The position numbers and the translations under genes were made by a program. From positions 5,001 to 54,679 of the forward strand of contig JAIPHA010000009.1 of assembly GCA_021735445.1 (NCBI GenBank): a stretch of 49,679 bases of DNA, in the 5' to 3' direction. Positions 33,616 to 42,014 of the stretch are shown piece by piece (position 1 is the first letter of the stretch; every line of letters begins with the position of its first letter). This stretch comes from Candidatus Omnitrophota bacterium. GTDB taxonomy: Bacteria > Omnitrophota > Gorgyraeia > Duberdicusellales > 4484-171. The notes beneath the pieces are model-generated. The model made no database searches. It worked only from the letters and a program-made list of their open reading frames with translations, and had not been told where the DNA came from.

Positions 33616-35196
33616 ATGAAATTATTAATTAATCGTTATATTGTTAGTCTTCTTTCCTTTTCATTGCTTATTTTCAACTTTCCTTTAATATCATTTGCTA
33701 AAACAAGAAAAAAACAAGTTAGGTTTCGGGGCGGCATAAAGGCGGAATGGAATTTTTATGCTCAAAACTATACTGAAGCAATTAATTTCTTTGAAACAAT
33801 AAAGCAGAAGGGAGATAAGAATTATGCTTTGGTTAACAATCAATTAGGTTCAATATATTTAACAACAAAAAATTATAAAAAAGCCTTAGATTCTTTTTTA
33901 GAAGCGTATTATTTAATGAATGATGTGGATGCATTTAAAAACTTAGAGTCTAAAGCTATTTCTTTAATTGGAGCGGAAGCAGAAAAAGCCTATAAAGGGG
34001 ATCCCTATGAAAAGTTATATAATTCTCTTTATACTGGGTTGTTGCTTTATAAAGAAGGTGAAAATGATAATGCATTAGCAGCATTTAAAAATGGAATATT
34101 ATGTGATTCAGATGTAAAAGCTGATCTATATCAAAGCGATGCTTATATTTTATATCTAATGGCTTCAAGACTAGCTTTAAAGATGGGCAAAAAAGATTTG
34201 AGTAAAAAATATTTTAAAAAAGCAAGTAATGCATTTTATTTAACTAGGCCAATTAATCAAAGATTAGCGATGAAAAAGCAAGCACAATTGTTTTTGTTGA
34301 AAGATAAAAAGAAAGAAATTGACAAGCTAAAGAATCCAGAAAAGTATTCCAAGAAAAAGAAGAAAAAAAAGGAAGGCTTTATCATCCAAGGGAAGGAAAT
34401 GGAGGATTCCAAAGAAAAAACTTATCAAGAAGCTCCGTTAAGCCAGAGGACCTTAGACAAAATTGAAAATATAAAAAATGAAATAAAAAAAGTTGATAAG
34501 AATATAGACAAATTGGAATCTAAGCTTAATAAGAATAAAAAAGATATAGATATAAATTTCCTGAAAAAATTCATTGATTTAAAAAATAATGTTTTACTAT
34601 GTATTGAATTTGGAAATTCTCCTTTAAAATATGCTGTTGGAAAATATGGTGAGTTGGCAGTTTTTACTATTAAGCCTTCAGGAATCAGAAATATTGAGAT
34701 AACCGTAAATAATCGAAAAATTTTTCAAAGTGTAAGCCCTTTAAGCAGTGACGTATACTTTCAGGCAATTACCAGGGGCGGTAGAGAAATGGATTATATC
34801 CTAAAAGATCAAGCTCAATTTAAGCAAACTACCGCAGAGATGTCTATGGCTATGAGCAGGGTTTCTCAAAATGTGCTCAATCAAGCTAATCAAATGGCTA
34901 TGCAAAATCCGTACTATAATCCTTCCGGTGCTTATGCTGCTGCAGGTGTGATTGCCTTAATAGGGCTCTGCTCTGCTTTAGCAAGTGCAGCTTCTAATCC
35001 TGCAGCTGATGTCAGGCATTGGAGCTTTTTGCCAGGTAATCTTGCAATTTTGCCCATTACGTTAAATCCAGGAAATCATTCTCTTAATGTTAAAATAGAA
35101 TCTAGAACTGGAGACATATTGAAGGATGAAGATGTTAAACTTGAAATAAAAGAAAATAAGGATAACATAATATTTCATCGAATATTTATTAACTAG
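33616..35196 (+). CDS. Exported TPR protein, COG3014-like
   Basis: 526 residues with a signal peptide (LLSFSLLIFNFPLISFA). TPR-like helices cover about residues 40-215 (YTEAINFFETIKQKGDKNYA, NYKKALDSFLEAYYLMNDVDA). A lysine-rich linker (KKKKKKEGF region) and coiled coil follow, then a beta-rich C-terminal domain with a hydrophobic glycine/alanine segment (GAYAAAGVIALIGLCSALAS). This order is similar to the COG3014 proteins encoded next to lpoB and ycfL in some Gammaproteobacteria. It is the first gene of a five-gene run of envelope genes. Function unknown; probably part of an LpoB-associated assembly. Confidence 0.75.
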   Translation: MKLLINRYIVSLLSFSLLIFNFPLISFAKTRKKQVRFRGGIKAEWNFYAQNYTEAINFFETIKQKGDKNYALVNNQLGSIYLTTKNYKKALDSFLEAYYLMNDVDAFKNLESKAISLIGAEAEKAYKGDPYEKLYNSLYTGLLLYKEGENDNALAAFKNGILCDSDVKADLYQSDAYILYLMASRLALKMGKKDLSKKYFKKASNAFYLTRPINQRLAMKKQAQLFLLKDKKKEIDKLKNPEKYSKKKKKKKEGFIIQGKEMEDSKEKTYQEAPLSQRTLDKIENIKNEIKKVDKNIDKLESKLNKNKKDIDINFLKKFIDLKNNVLLCIEFGNSPLKYAVGKYGELAVFTIKPSGIRNIEITVNNRKIFQSVSPLSSDVYFQAITRGGREMDYILKDQAQFKQTTAEMSMAMSRVSQNVLNQANQMAMQNPYYNPSGAYAAAGVIALIGLCSALASAASNPAADVRHWSFLPGNLAILPITLNPGNHSLNVKIESRTGDILKDEDVKLEIKENKDNIIFHRIFIN

Positions 35197-35210
35197 AGAG
35201 TAAGAAAGAA

Positions 35211-35780
35211 ATGAAAATATTTTTTAATAACATACTTGTTTTTATTTTTACATGTATAATTTTATCAGGTTGTGCAAATCCACGCTTACTTTTGCGAAAG
35301 AATCAAGAAGAATTAGAGTTAAAGCCAAATCAAGGCGGAGTATTATTTTCTTTGCACATACATGGGCATAGAAGCTTTTGGCCTCAAGGTGTTGTTGTAA
35401 GGGAAATAAATCAATATGAAACCTATCAACAAAATAAGGTTGATATAATTCCATTATCTGGATATGGTGGTAAGCTTTATAGAGGAATGTATTTATTTAA
35501 TATGCGCTTACCACGCGGCACATATCAACTTTCTCATTTTACAGGAATGTTAGGAGGTGTTTTTGGCCAAAAAAGTATATTACCCTGTAATAAAGTATTT
35601 GATATTTATCCTCAAGAAATTGCTTATATCGGAAGAGTTAATGAACGATTATATGTAAATAATAGAAAAATAAATTATGATATTAAAATTGAAGATTATT
35701 ATAAAAGCGATTTAGAAAAATTTAGACAATATTATCCAATACTTAATCAAATAGACATAAAAAAAGATTTAATCTATTAA
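35211..35780 (+). CDS. Lipoprotein, DUF2846-like
   Basis: 189 residues with lipobox TCIILSGC (Cys at about residue 21). The mature part reads as an all-beta domain: GVLFSLHIHGHRSFWPQGVV, YRGMYLFNMRLPRGTYQLSHF, then EIAYIGRV. The PRGTYQL turn and the IAYIG strand are of the kind found in DUF2846-type lipoproteins. It is 14 bases downstream of the TPR gene and 16 upstream of lpoB, so same operon. Exact family uncertain. Confidence 0.7.
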   Translation: MKIFFNNILVFIFTCIILSGCANPRLLLRKNQEELELKPNQGGVLFSLHIHGHRSFWPQGVVVREINQYETYQQNKVDIIPLSGYGGKLYRGMYLFNMRLPRGTYQLSHFTGMLGGVFGQKSILPCNKVFDIYPQEIAYIGRVNERLYVNNRKINYDIKIEDYYKSDLEKFRQYYPILNQIDIKKDLIY

Positions 35781-35796
35781 AAAAGGAAGGTTTTAT

Positions 35797-36390
35797 ATGA
35801 AAAAAAATGTGTTTTTAGGAATTTTATTGTTATTTCTTTGTGCGTGCGCAAGCGTAGGAACATCTTCTTATCAAAATACAATATTGCCCGATGAAGATGA
35901 CCGGCTAGGAGGAACTGGTATTGAATCAACAGACATAAGAACTGTTGCTAGAAAAATGGCTGTGTCTATTCTGGAGGTTCCAGAAATATCTAATGCACAG
36001 GGAATTCCAAGAATAGCATTATTGCCGGTTAAAAATTCTACTAGGTTTGTGATAAATAAAGATATTTTTACAAAGAAAATTAGAATAGAGCTCAATAAAA
36101 ATGCGACAGGAAAAATGAGATTTCTTGCTAGAAAACGTATCAAAGATATTTTAAAAGAACGGGAGAGTAAAAGAGAAGGGCTATTTACAAGCAGCAAAGA
36201 AGCTCAGCTTTTAGGGGTAGATTTCTTTTTAACCGGAGAACTCGCCGGTTTAAGTAAAGCAAGTAGTGGGCACAGATCGGATTATATTATAATGTCTTTT
36301 CAGCTCATAGATGCAGAAACAAGTGATATAATTTGGGAAGATGCTTATGAAATAAAAAGAGTTGGTATTACCGGAACTGTATACCAATAA
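35797..36390 (+). CDS. lpoB: Penicillin-binding protein activator LpoB-like lipoprotein
   Basis: 197 residues, lipobox LLFLCAC with Cys near residue 18. The pattern TDIRTVARKMAVSILEVPEI, PRIALLPVKNSTRFVINKDIFTKKIRIEL, AQLLGVDFFLTGELAGLSK and IDAETSDIIWEDAYEIKR matches LpoB, the outer-membrane lipoprotein that reaches through the periplasm to switch on PBP1b in enterobacteria; the fold is related to TolB-N/CsgG. A downstream YcfL-like gene reproduces the E. coli ycfL-lpoB neighbourhood. Whether a PBP1b-like target exists cannot be judged from this window. Confidence 0.85.
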   Translation: MKKNVFLGILLLFLCACASVGTSSYQNTILPDEDDRLGGTGIESTDIRTVARKMAVSILEVPEISNAQGIPRIALLPVKNSTRFVINKDIFTKKIRIELNKNATGKMRFLARKRIKDILKERESKREGLFTSSKEAQLLGVDFFLTGELAGLSKASSGHRSDYIIMSFQLIDAETSDIIWEDAYEIKRVGITGTVYQ

Positions 36391-36406
36391 ATGTTAAGGA
36401 GGAAAG

Positions 36407-36817
36407 ATGTCTTTTGCTAAATATTTAATTTGCTTTTTAAGTGTATTGTTGATTGTTGGTTGTGCTTCAGGACCACGTAAAGGGATAGGAGTGGTTAGGA
36501 AATATGAATTATATGAAGATAAAGAAACTTTAGTTATGTTAGATGATACGGTTCGCAGACGACTATACGTTGTTGATCAATCTGCTTCATGGACCGATGA
36601 TGGGCGTTTGACAGCAAAAGCAAGATTCTTAAATAAAAAGGATGAAACTCTTAGGGTACAAATCCAGACAATTTTTAAAGATGAAGAAGGCTATAAAGTT
36701 GATGAAACTAATTGGGAGTTAATCTTAATTCCCAAAAATTCTTATCATTATTATGAAGCAAAATCTTTAAATGATAAAGCTAGCAAATACACTATAAGAT
36801 GTAAGCTAGCACAATAA
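36407..36817 (+). CDS. ycfL: YcfL/DUF1425-like lipoprotein
   Basis: 136 residues, lipobox LLIVGC. The pattern ETLVMLDDTVRRRLYVVDQS, then ARFLNKKDETLRVQIQTIFKDEEGYKVDETNWE, and YHYYEAKSLNDKASKYTIR follows the YcfL family of small immunoglobulin-like periplasmic lipoproteins. YcfL is encoded beside lpoB in E. coli, and the pairing here supports both names. Good ribosome-binding site AAGGAGG. Confidence 0.8.
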   Translation: MSFAKYLICFLSVLLIVGCASGPRKGIGVVRKYELYEDKETLVMLDDTVRRRLYVVDQSASWTDDGRLTAKARFLNKKDETLRVQIQTIFKDEEGYKVDETNWELILIPKNSYHYYEAKSLNDKASKYTIRCKLAQ

Positions 36818-36828
36818 AGGTAGGTTTT

Positions 36829-38487
36829 ATGATGAAAAAAAAATATCTTATTTTTATAATTTTATTAATTTTTTGTTTTTCTGTAAAAATTAATATATAT
36901 GCTTCCGATGATAGGCATAAAGATGTTTCAAGTCCAACTATTCCGTCTCACTCAAAAAATGAATCTAAACAGCAGATGCAAAAAACGTTTGTTTATGAAC
37001 AAAAAAGCATTCAGAATGTAAAAAAGAAGAATTTAAAAATTAAAGTAGCTGTTTCTCGGTTTGAAGAAGATTTAAAAATTGAAGGGAGTATGTTTAACCC
37101 ACAAGAAGAAACAGAAGATGTAGATGAAACTATCGAGATTAAGGATTCTAAAGTAAAAATCAAAATAGATGAAGATCAAGCAAAGGAAATTACTAAAAGT
37201 CAAATGCTTACAGGTCTTTTTATTAGCGCGTTAAACCAAACAGATCGATTTATTGCAGTTGAAAGAAAAAATATTAATGAATTAATCAGAGAAATAAATT
37301 TTCAGAATTCTAAATGGACAGCTAATGAAGCTGCTAATAGTCTTGGAAATATATATGGTATCCAATATATTATTACTGGTGATTTATTAACGAATAAAGA
37401 AGATGAGAGATTCGGCCCCAAAAAGTATACTTTAGCAGCAAGGATGTATGATATTAATACTGGTGAAATTATATCAACTTCAACTACAAATACATCTTAC
37501 CTAAAAAATGCTGTAGAGTCAGCTGTACAAAAATTAGCAAATAAAATTCAAACAAAGGCTTGGGCTTGCAGGGTGGTAGGCGTAAACAAAGAAGGTATAT
37601 ATATTAATGCTGGTTTTGGAGATGAAATTGAGAAGGGTGATGTTTTTTTGGTGTATCGGATAAAAGGAAAAGTAATTGACCCTGAAACCAAAAAAGTGTT
37701 AGGTGTAAAAAGAGATAATATAGGGTATTTAGAAGTAGAAGAAGTCTTGGGTAAAAACTTGTCTATTGCACAACTTCAGGAAAACAATAAAGATATATCA
37801 ATAGGCGATATTGTATCGGCCGAAAGGATCAAAGATGAAGCATCTTCTGAGTTTGAATTATGGAGCAATATATATGATGGATCTCAATCAATAGAAGAAA
37901 AAGGCTTTGAAAAATATTCATTGTCTACCAAGCAGTTGTCTCCTGAATTTATAATGGGAACATATGGGCAATCTGTGGTAAAGATTCAAACTGGATTTTC
38001 GTTAGGTAGTGGTTTTATAGTAAATCCAGAGGGTTATGTTGTTACTAATTTTCATGTTATTGATAATGCAAAAACGATAAATATAAAAATGATTGAAAAA
38101 AAACAATACTTTAACAGTATTAAAGTTATAAAAACTGATCCAGTGCGGGATATTGCATTACTAAAAATAAATAGTTCAGAAACTTTTCCTGCTGTCAGAT
38201 TGGGCGATTCTGATTCCATCAAGATTGGTGAAGAAGTAGTTGCTATAGGGAACCCAGAAGGATTTGAAAATACAATAGCTGATGGGTTAGTTAGCGGGTT
38301 GAGGAAGCATAATGGGGTAAAGTTAATACAAACCAGTGTTCCTGTTAGTCATGGAAGTAGTGGAGGCCCTTTATTAAATAAAAGAGGAGAAGTGATTGGT
38401 ATCGTAGCAGCTGGATTGGACAAGAAAGGTAATATTAATTTTGCAGTTCCTATTAATTACATTAAAAGAGAGCTTTTAGAATATTAA
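36829..38487 (+). CDS. CsgG-like / FlgT-C-like / HtrA-type serine protease fusion
   Basis: 552 residues with a signal peptide (about 1-26). Residues 70-245 form a CsgG/LpoB-like domain (IKVAVSRFEED, then DRFIAVERKNINELIREI and YGIQYIITGDLL). Residues 246-335 resemble the FlgT C-terminal domain (GVNKEGIYINAGFGDEIEKGD, VIDPETKKVLG, ISIGDIV). Residues 375-550 are a trypsin-like S1C protease with the full triad: His409 (VVTNFHVID), Asp441 (VRDIALLKI) and Ser511 (SHGSSGGPLL). No PDZ domain follows. Such a chain could couple an envelope adaptor to proteolysis. Last gene of the LpoB cluster; leader element A3 follows. Confidence 0.85.
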   Translation: MMKKKYLIFIILLIFCFSVKINIYASDDRHKDVSSPTIPSHSKNESKQQMQKTFVYEQKSIQNVKKKNLKIKVAVSRFEEDLKIEGSMFNPQEETEDVDETIEIKDSKVKIKIDEDQAKEITKSQMLTGLFISALNQTDRFIAVERKNINELIREINFQNSKWTANEAANSLGNIYGIQYIITGDLLTNKEDERFGPKKYTLAARMYDINTGEIISTSTTNTSYLKNAVESAVQKLANKIQTKAWACRVVGVNKEGIYINAGFGDEIEKGDVFLVYRIKGKVIDPETKKVLGVKRDNIGYLEVEEVLGKNLSIAQLQENNKDISIGDIVSAERIKDEASSEFELWSNIYDGSQSIEEKGFEKYSLSTKQLSPEFIMGTYGQSVVKIQTGFSLGSGFIVNPEGYVVTNFHVIDNAKTINIKMIEKKQYFNSIKVIKTDPVRDIALLKINSSETFPAVRLGDSDSIKIGEEVVAIGNPEGFENTIADGLVSGLRKHNGVKLIQTSVPVSHGSSGGPLLNKRGEVIGIVAAGLDKKGNINFAVPINYIKRELLEY

Positions 38488-38491
38488 TATT

Positions 38492-38630
38492 TTCAAAATT
38501 ATTTTACTTATTATCATTTAAAAAAGTAGAACATAATCAGTAACAGTCCCGTGTTAGAAGGATTAAATCCTGGACTATAATCAAGCAAAACCTTCGCTGG
38601 CAACGGCGAGGGATTTTTAATTTTAGGGAG
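38492..38630 (+). promoter_or_regulatory. Structured leader element, copy A3
   Basis: The TTGACC promoter is not conserved; TTCAAA (38492-38497) with TATCAT (38513-38518) is a weaker candidate. The core GTCCCGTGTTAGAAGG and onward starts at 38546, the terminator hairpin CCTTCGC/GCGAGGG is at 38591-38612 with a T-tract, and TTTTAGGGAG then serves as the ribosome-binding site of the next gene, as in A1. Confidence 0.65.
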
Positions 38631-38636
38631 CAAAAA

Positions 38637-39572
38637 ATGTCAACTCCAATATACCAATCAGATCATACAAAAATAGACAAAAGAGAAAAGACAAGTGTTT
38701 TGTTTCTAGGAGATGAAGGGAAATCAATTAGATGCCTAAATTGCAAAACTATAATAGAAGGAAGTGATAAAGTTAAGTGGATTAATAAGAAACTAAGAAT
38801 ATTTAAATGCCCGGCTTGTAATAAAAGTTTGGGCATTAAAAAAAATATTAAAGCTATAGATAAGCGATGGTTTTTAGTAGATCTGATGCCCGATGATGCT
38901 ATAACGTGTGATATATGTGGTGATACTATATATTGGGGGGATGATGCTCCTTGGCAAGATAGCCTAAGGGGCTTAAGAAATATGAAAGAAGGTAAAACCA
39001 TACATTTTCCTTGTTGTGGTGGCTCTAAGCTTTCGCTTAAGAGGAAGAACAATAGTTTATTATTGGATAGTGTTTATAGCGAAGATGAAAATTTAGTTTA
39101 CCTTGAAGAGAAACCAATTACGAAGTTATTGTTCAAAATAAGCTTTAAAATTACTACTCGAATTCCTTTAGACATTAAAGATACTATAGAATATATAAAG
39201 AACTGCCTTGAAATGCGGGGTTTTTCTTATCAGGAGGTATTTAGTTCCTGGAGAGACCCCATTAGGTACCAAATTAAGAAAATAACTTTTCGCACTACAC
39301 TTGATTGGCTAAATACAGATTCAGCAAAAGAAGCGATCCCAAAAAGATATTTCCGGATTGCTCTAGAAAGTTGTTTCCGTATTGATAATAGTAGGAGTAA
39401 TGATTTAGGTAGCCCGATGAGATCATATCATGAGGCGATAAGGGAAGACTTATTATGGGGGCTGGAGCAAAGTTTTTATCAAGTTTATGATATGTCGATT
39501 AAGAGTTTTTCAATAGTAGATAGTTTTATCTCTGGTTTCCAGACAAAAAGTAAATATAGTGGAATAACTTAA
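38637..39572 (+). CDS. Zinc-ribbon protein, function unknown
   Basis: 311 residues, no signal peptide. The first zinc ribbon is C33-x2-C36-x21-C58-x2-C61 (IRCLNCKTII to FKCPACNKSL); a second cysteine set is C91-x2-C94 (ITCDICGD) with C126-C127 (FPCCGG). The C-terminal half (about 165-300) is alpha/beta without a known motif; RYFRIALESCFRIDN and YHEAIREDLLWGLEQ are predicted helices. The first ribbon has the same spacing and tryptophan position as the tiny protein at 41635. Expression is probably set by leader A3. Function not recognised. Confidence 0.75.
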   Translation: MSTPIYQSDHTKIDKREKTSVLFLGDEGKSIRCLNCKTIIEGSDKVKWINKKLRIFKCPACNKSLGIKKNIKAIDKRWFLVDLMPDDAITCDICGDTIYWGDDAPWQDSLRGLRNMKEGKTIHFPCCGGSKLSLKRKNNSLLLDSVYSEDENLVYLEEKPITKLLFKISFKITTRIPLDIKDTIEYIKNCLEMRGFSYQEVFSSWRDPIRYQIKKITFRTTLDWLNTDSAKEAIPKRYFRIALESCFRIDNSRSNDLGSPMRSYHEAIREDLLWGLEQSFYQVYDMSIKSFSIVDSFISGFQTKSKYSGIT

Positions 39573-39593
39573 CTCTGATGTGAAGAGGTAATT

Positions 39594-40301
39594 ATGAAAT
39601 ATGTTGGTATTGATGGATGCAAGAAAGGATGGTTTGCTGTAACAGTAGAGGGCAGTGATCAATCCTATGAAGTAAAAGTTTTTGAAAATATTAAAAAACT
39701 TTGGGAGCATTATAAAAATGATTCTTTAAAAATTGCAATTGATATTCCAATTGGCTTGCCAGATAAGAAAAATAAAGTGCGCCAATGTGATATTAAGGCT
39801 AGAAAAGAACTGGGTAAACCAAGAGGCGCTGGGGTTTTCCCTCCCCCAAGTGAAAAAGTTTTAAATGCAGAGACTTACGAAGAAGCATGCGTTATAAATA
39901 AGAGAGAACTTGGTAAAAAAATATCAAAGCAAACATGGAGCATTCTACCAAAGATCAAAGAAGTAGATAGTTTACTTTCAAAAGATAAAAAGACTGGAAG
40001 AAACATCATAGAGATACATCCAGAGGTATGTTTTTGGAGTTTAAATAATAAAAATGCGATGAAGCATAACAAAAAAAAGAAGGAAGGTTATGAAGAAAGA
40101 TTGAAGTTATTGAAATGTAAATATCATTTTACAGATAAACTTCCCAATTATGCTTTAAATAATTTCAAACGAAAAGAAGTTGCTAAAGATGATATTCTCG
40201 ATGCTTTGGTTGCTGCCTATACAGCAGAACAAGCTGCAAACGGAAATGCTATAGCATTTGGTGGTCCGGATGAAGGCCAGATTTGGTTTCCGAATAGTTA
40301 A
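39594..40301 (+). CDS. DUF429 family protein (predicted RNase H-like fold)
   Basis: 235 residues. YVGIDGCKKGWFAVTVEG at the N terminus, IAIDIPIGLPD at about 49-59, PRGAGVFPPPS, and the C-terminal DDILDALVAAYTAEQA are DUF429 landmarks. The family has an RNase H-like fold with conserved acidic residues (Asp7, Asp52, and the DD near the end), from which nuclease or phosphotransferase activity has been proposed but not settled. Preceded by GTGAAGAGGTAATT. 21 bases after the zinc-ribbon gene. Confidence 0.85.
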   Translation: MKYVGIDGCKKGWFAVTVEGSDQSYEVKVFENIKKLWEHYKNDSLKIAIDIPIGLPDKKNKVRQCDIKARKELGKPRGAGVFPPPSEKVLNAETYEEACVINKRELGKKISKQTWSILPKIKEVDSLLSKDKKTGRNIIEIHPEVCFWSLNNKNAMKHNKKKKEGYEERLKLLKCKYHFTDKLPNYALNNFKRKEVAKDDILDALVAAYTAEQAANGNAIAFGGPDEGQIWFPNS

Positions 40302-40318
40302 ATACAGGAGGTTTTTAT

Positions 40319-41548
40319 ATGAAAAAAATGCTTATAATCTTTTTGTCTTTATTTTTTATTAATAATTTAGTCTTTGCAAAAGTAGCCTCAGACTATTCAA
40401 GTCCAGAAAGGCTTTTCAAGCCTTCCACAGAAGAAGAAAAAACAATAAATGCTATAAAACGTATAGAAGAATTAAGTGAAGAAGACCCAAAAAGTTATCA
40501 ACACTATGAAAAACTTTCTGTACTTTATAATTATATCGGCCAATATGAAAAAGAGTTAGAGGTTCTTAAAAAAGCAATAAAGTATTATCCAAAGGACGGG
40601 AAGGATAAAGATATATTATACGGTAATCTTGCCCGTACTTATCTTATTCTTAATCGGCCAGACGAAGCAAAGCAAGCTCTGGATAAAGCAACAAAAATAA
40701 ATCCTAAAAATCCTATAAATCAAATGCATTTAGTTCAATATTATATGAAAAAGAGAGAATTAAAAAAATCTGCATCAGCACTAAAAAGATTAAATGATTT
40801 AGTGTCAGATGCTGAGCAATATTATAAAGCTTACAATCATGCATTTTTAGAAGAAAAAATGAATAATGAAGAATTAATAGCTATATTTAGAGAACTTGCA
40901 AAAATTGATCCTCAAAATAGTGAAGCGCATAAGATGTATGCTACTGCTTTACGTAATGATTTTAGTAATATCAATAAAAATTTTCCTACAATTATGAAGG
41001 AATATAAAAAAGCTATCAAGTTAGACCCGAGAAATATTTTTAATTATATAACTATTGCTAATACCTACACAGTAAAAGCCAGGATGAATAAAGATGATAA
41101 ATACTTTCAGAATGCTTTAGATTGGCTGAAAAAGGCAAAAAATATTGATCCAGATCATAAGAAATTACCTTTTGTTTTTGGGTATTGTTATCTTTATATG
41201 GGAGAATATGATAAAGCAATAATAAATTTAGAGAAGGCAGTAAGAAATAATCCAAAAGAAGAAGAGCCCCTAGAAATTCTACTCAATGCTTATAATGGAA
41301 AAGCATATCAAGCTTATAAAGAAGGTAAGAACCTTGAAGAAGGCATAGATATTATTGATAAGGCACTTTCATATCAACCTGAAAACGGAATTTTTCTATC
41401 AACCAAGGCAGAGCTTCTTTATAAGATGGGTAGATACCAGGAGGCTTATGAATATATCAAGCGAGGGATTGCTTTAGAACCTGATTATCCAGAGATACAA
41501 CAAGACTTGAAGATGATAGAAGAAGCCTTGAAAGATAAAAAAAATTAG
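40319..41548 (+). CDS. Exported tetratricopeptide-repeat protein
   Basis: 409 residues with a signal peptide (MLIIFLSLFFINNLVFA) and about eight to nine TPR units: for example YIGQYEKELEVLKKAIKYYP, LNRPDEAKQALDKATKINP, YMGEYDKAIINLEKAVRNNP and KMGRYQEAYEYIKRGIALEP. TPRs act as protein-protein scaffolds. ACAGGAGG precedes the start. It closes the run from the zinc-ribbon gene, and a terminator-like hairpin follows 45 bases later. A binding partner cannot be named. Confidence 0.85.
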   Translation: MKKMLIIFLSLFFINNLVFAKVASDYSSPERLFKPSTEEEKTINAIKRIEELSEEDPKSYQHYEKLSVLYNYIGQYEKELEVLKKAIKYYPKDGKDKDILYGNLARTYLILNRPDEAKQALDKATKINPKNPINQMHLVQYYMKKRELKKSASALKRLNDLVSDAEQYYKAYNHAFLEEKMNNEELIAIFRELAKIDPQNSEAHKMYATALRNDFSNINKNFPTIMKEYKKAIKLDPRNIFNYITIANTYTVKARMNKDDKYFQNALDWLKKAKNIDPDHKKLPFVFGYCYLYMGEYDKAIINLEKAVRNNPKEEEPLEILLNAYNGKAYQAYKEGKNLEEGIDIIDKALSYQPENGIFLSTKAELLYKMGRYQEAYEYIKRGIALEPDYPEIQQDLKMIEEALKDKKN

Positions 41549-41592
41549 CTATGCCAAATCCAGATTTTTGGGATGCTTCGACTTCGCTCAGC

Positions 41593-41615
41593 ACCAGCAA
41601 AGCTGGTTTCTTTTT
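41593..41615 (+). terminator. Terminator-like hairpin after the TPR gene
   Basis: ACCAGC-AAA-GCTGGT, a perfect 6-bp stem, followed by TTCTTTTT. It lies in the leader of the tiny zinc-ribbon ORF and argues against the longer track start at 41551. Confidence 0.6.
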
Positions 41616-41634
41616 AGAAGGTGGCGATGAGCTG

Positions 41635-41760
41635 ATGAATACCGAACAATGCCCGCATTGTGGTGGGGTAATCTATCTTGATCAGAAAATAGAGTGGATT
41701 GATCAAGCAAAAAACATTGCCAAATGCCCGCATTGCGGAAAAGAGGTAAAGCTCGACTGA
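41635..41760 (+). CDS. Tiny zinc-ribbon protein
   Basis: 41 residues from ATG 41635; the track start at 41551 would translate a REP-like sequence (GCTTCGACTTCGCTCAGC) and a hairpin. The whole protein is one zinc ribbon: C6-x2-C9-x21-C31-x2-C34, with CPHCGGVI and KCPHCGKEV. The spacing and an internal TrpIle at the same position match the N-terminal ribbon of the 38637 protein, so the two modules are homologous within this window. Translation signal is modest (GAAGGTGG, 12 bases upstream). Confidence 0.6.
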   Translation: MNTEQCPHCGGVIYLDQKIEWIDQAKNIAKCPHCGKEVKLD

Positions 41761-41980
41761 TTCGCAAAACGAATTTTTTGCCGGACCGTCAAAAACTCCG
41801 GCGTAGTTTTTGCCTGGTAGCTTCGGCCGAAAATCCGTCGCTTCGCGCCGGAACCATGCTTTTTGGCCTCAGAACCTCCGCAAAAATTGTTTTGCTCCTC
41901 ATTTGCGAAAAAAGCCACCTCCGAGGTGGCCGCTGGCTACTACATCGCCGGCCTCCTCGGAGGTGGCGAAGCACGGTTAA
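41761..41980. repeat. Palindromic repeat, copy B3 (long form)
   Basis: Starts TTCGCAAAACGAATTTTTTG and later carries the imperfect inverse TCCGCAAAAATTGTTTTGC (41877-41895), so the left part can fold on itself. It then has GCCACCTCCGAGGTGGC (41914-41930) and CTCCTCGGAGGTGGCGAAGC (ending near 41972), finishing in GGTTAA as B2 does. The ORFs drawn here on both strands are by-products of the repeat. Confidence 0.75.
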
Positions 41981-42014
41981 GCTATTACCTCATACTTTGC
42001 AAATAAGGGGAATC

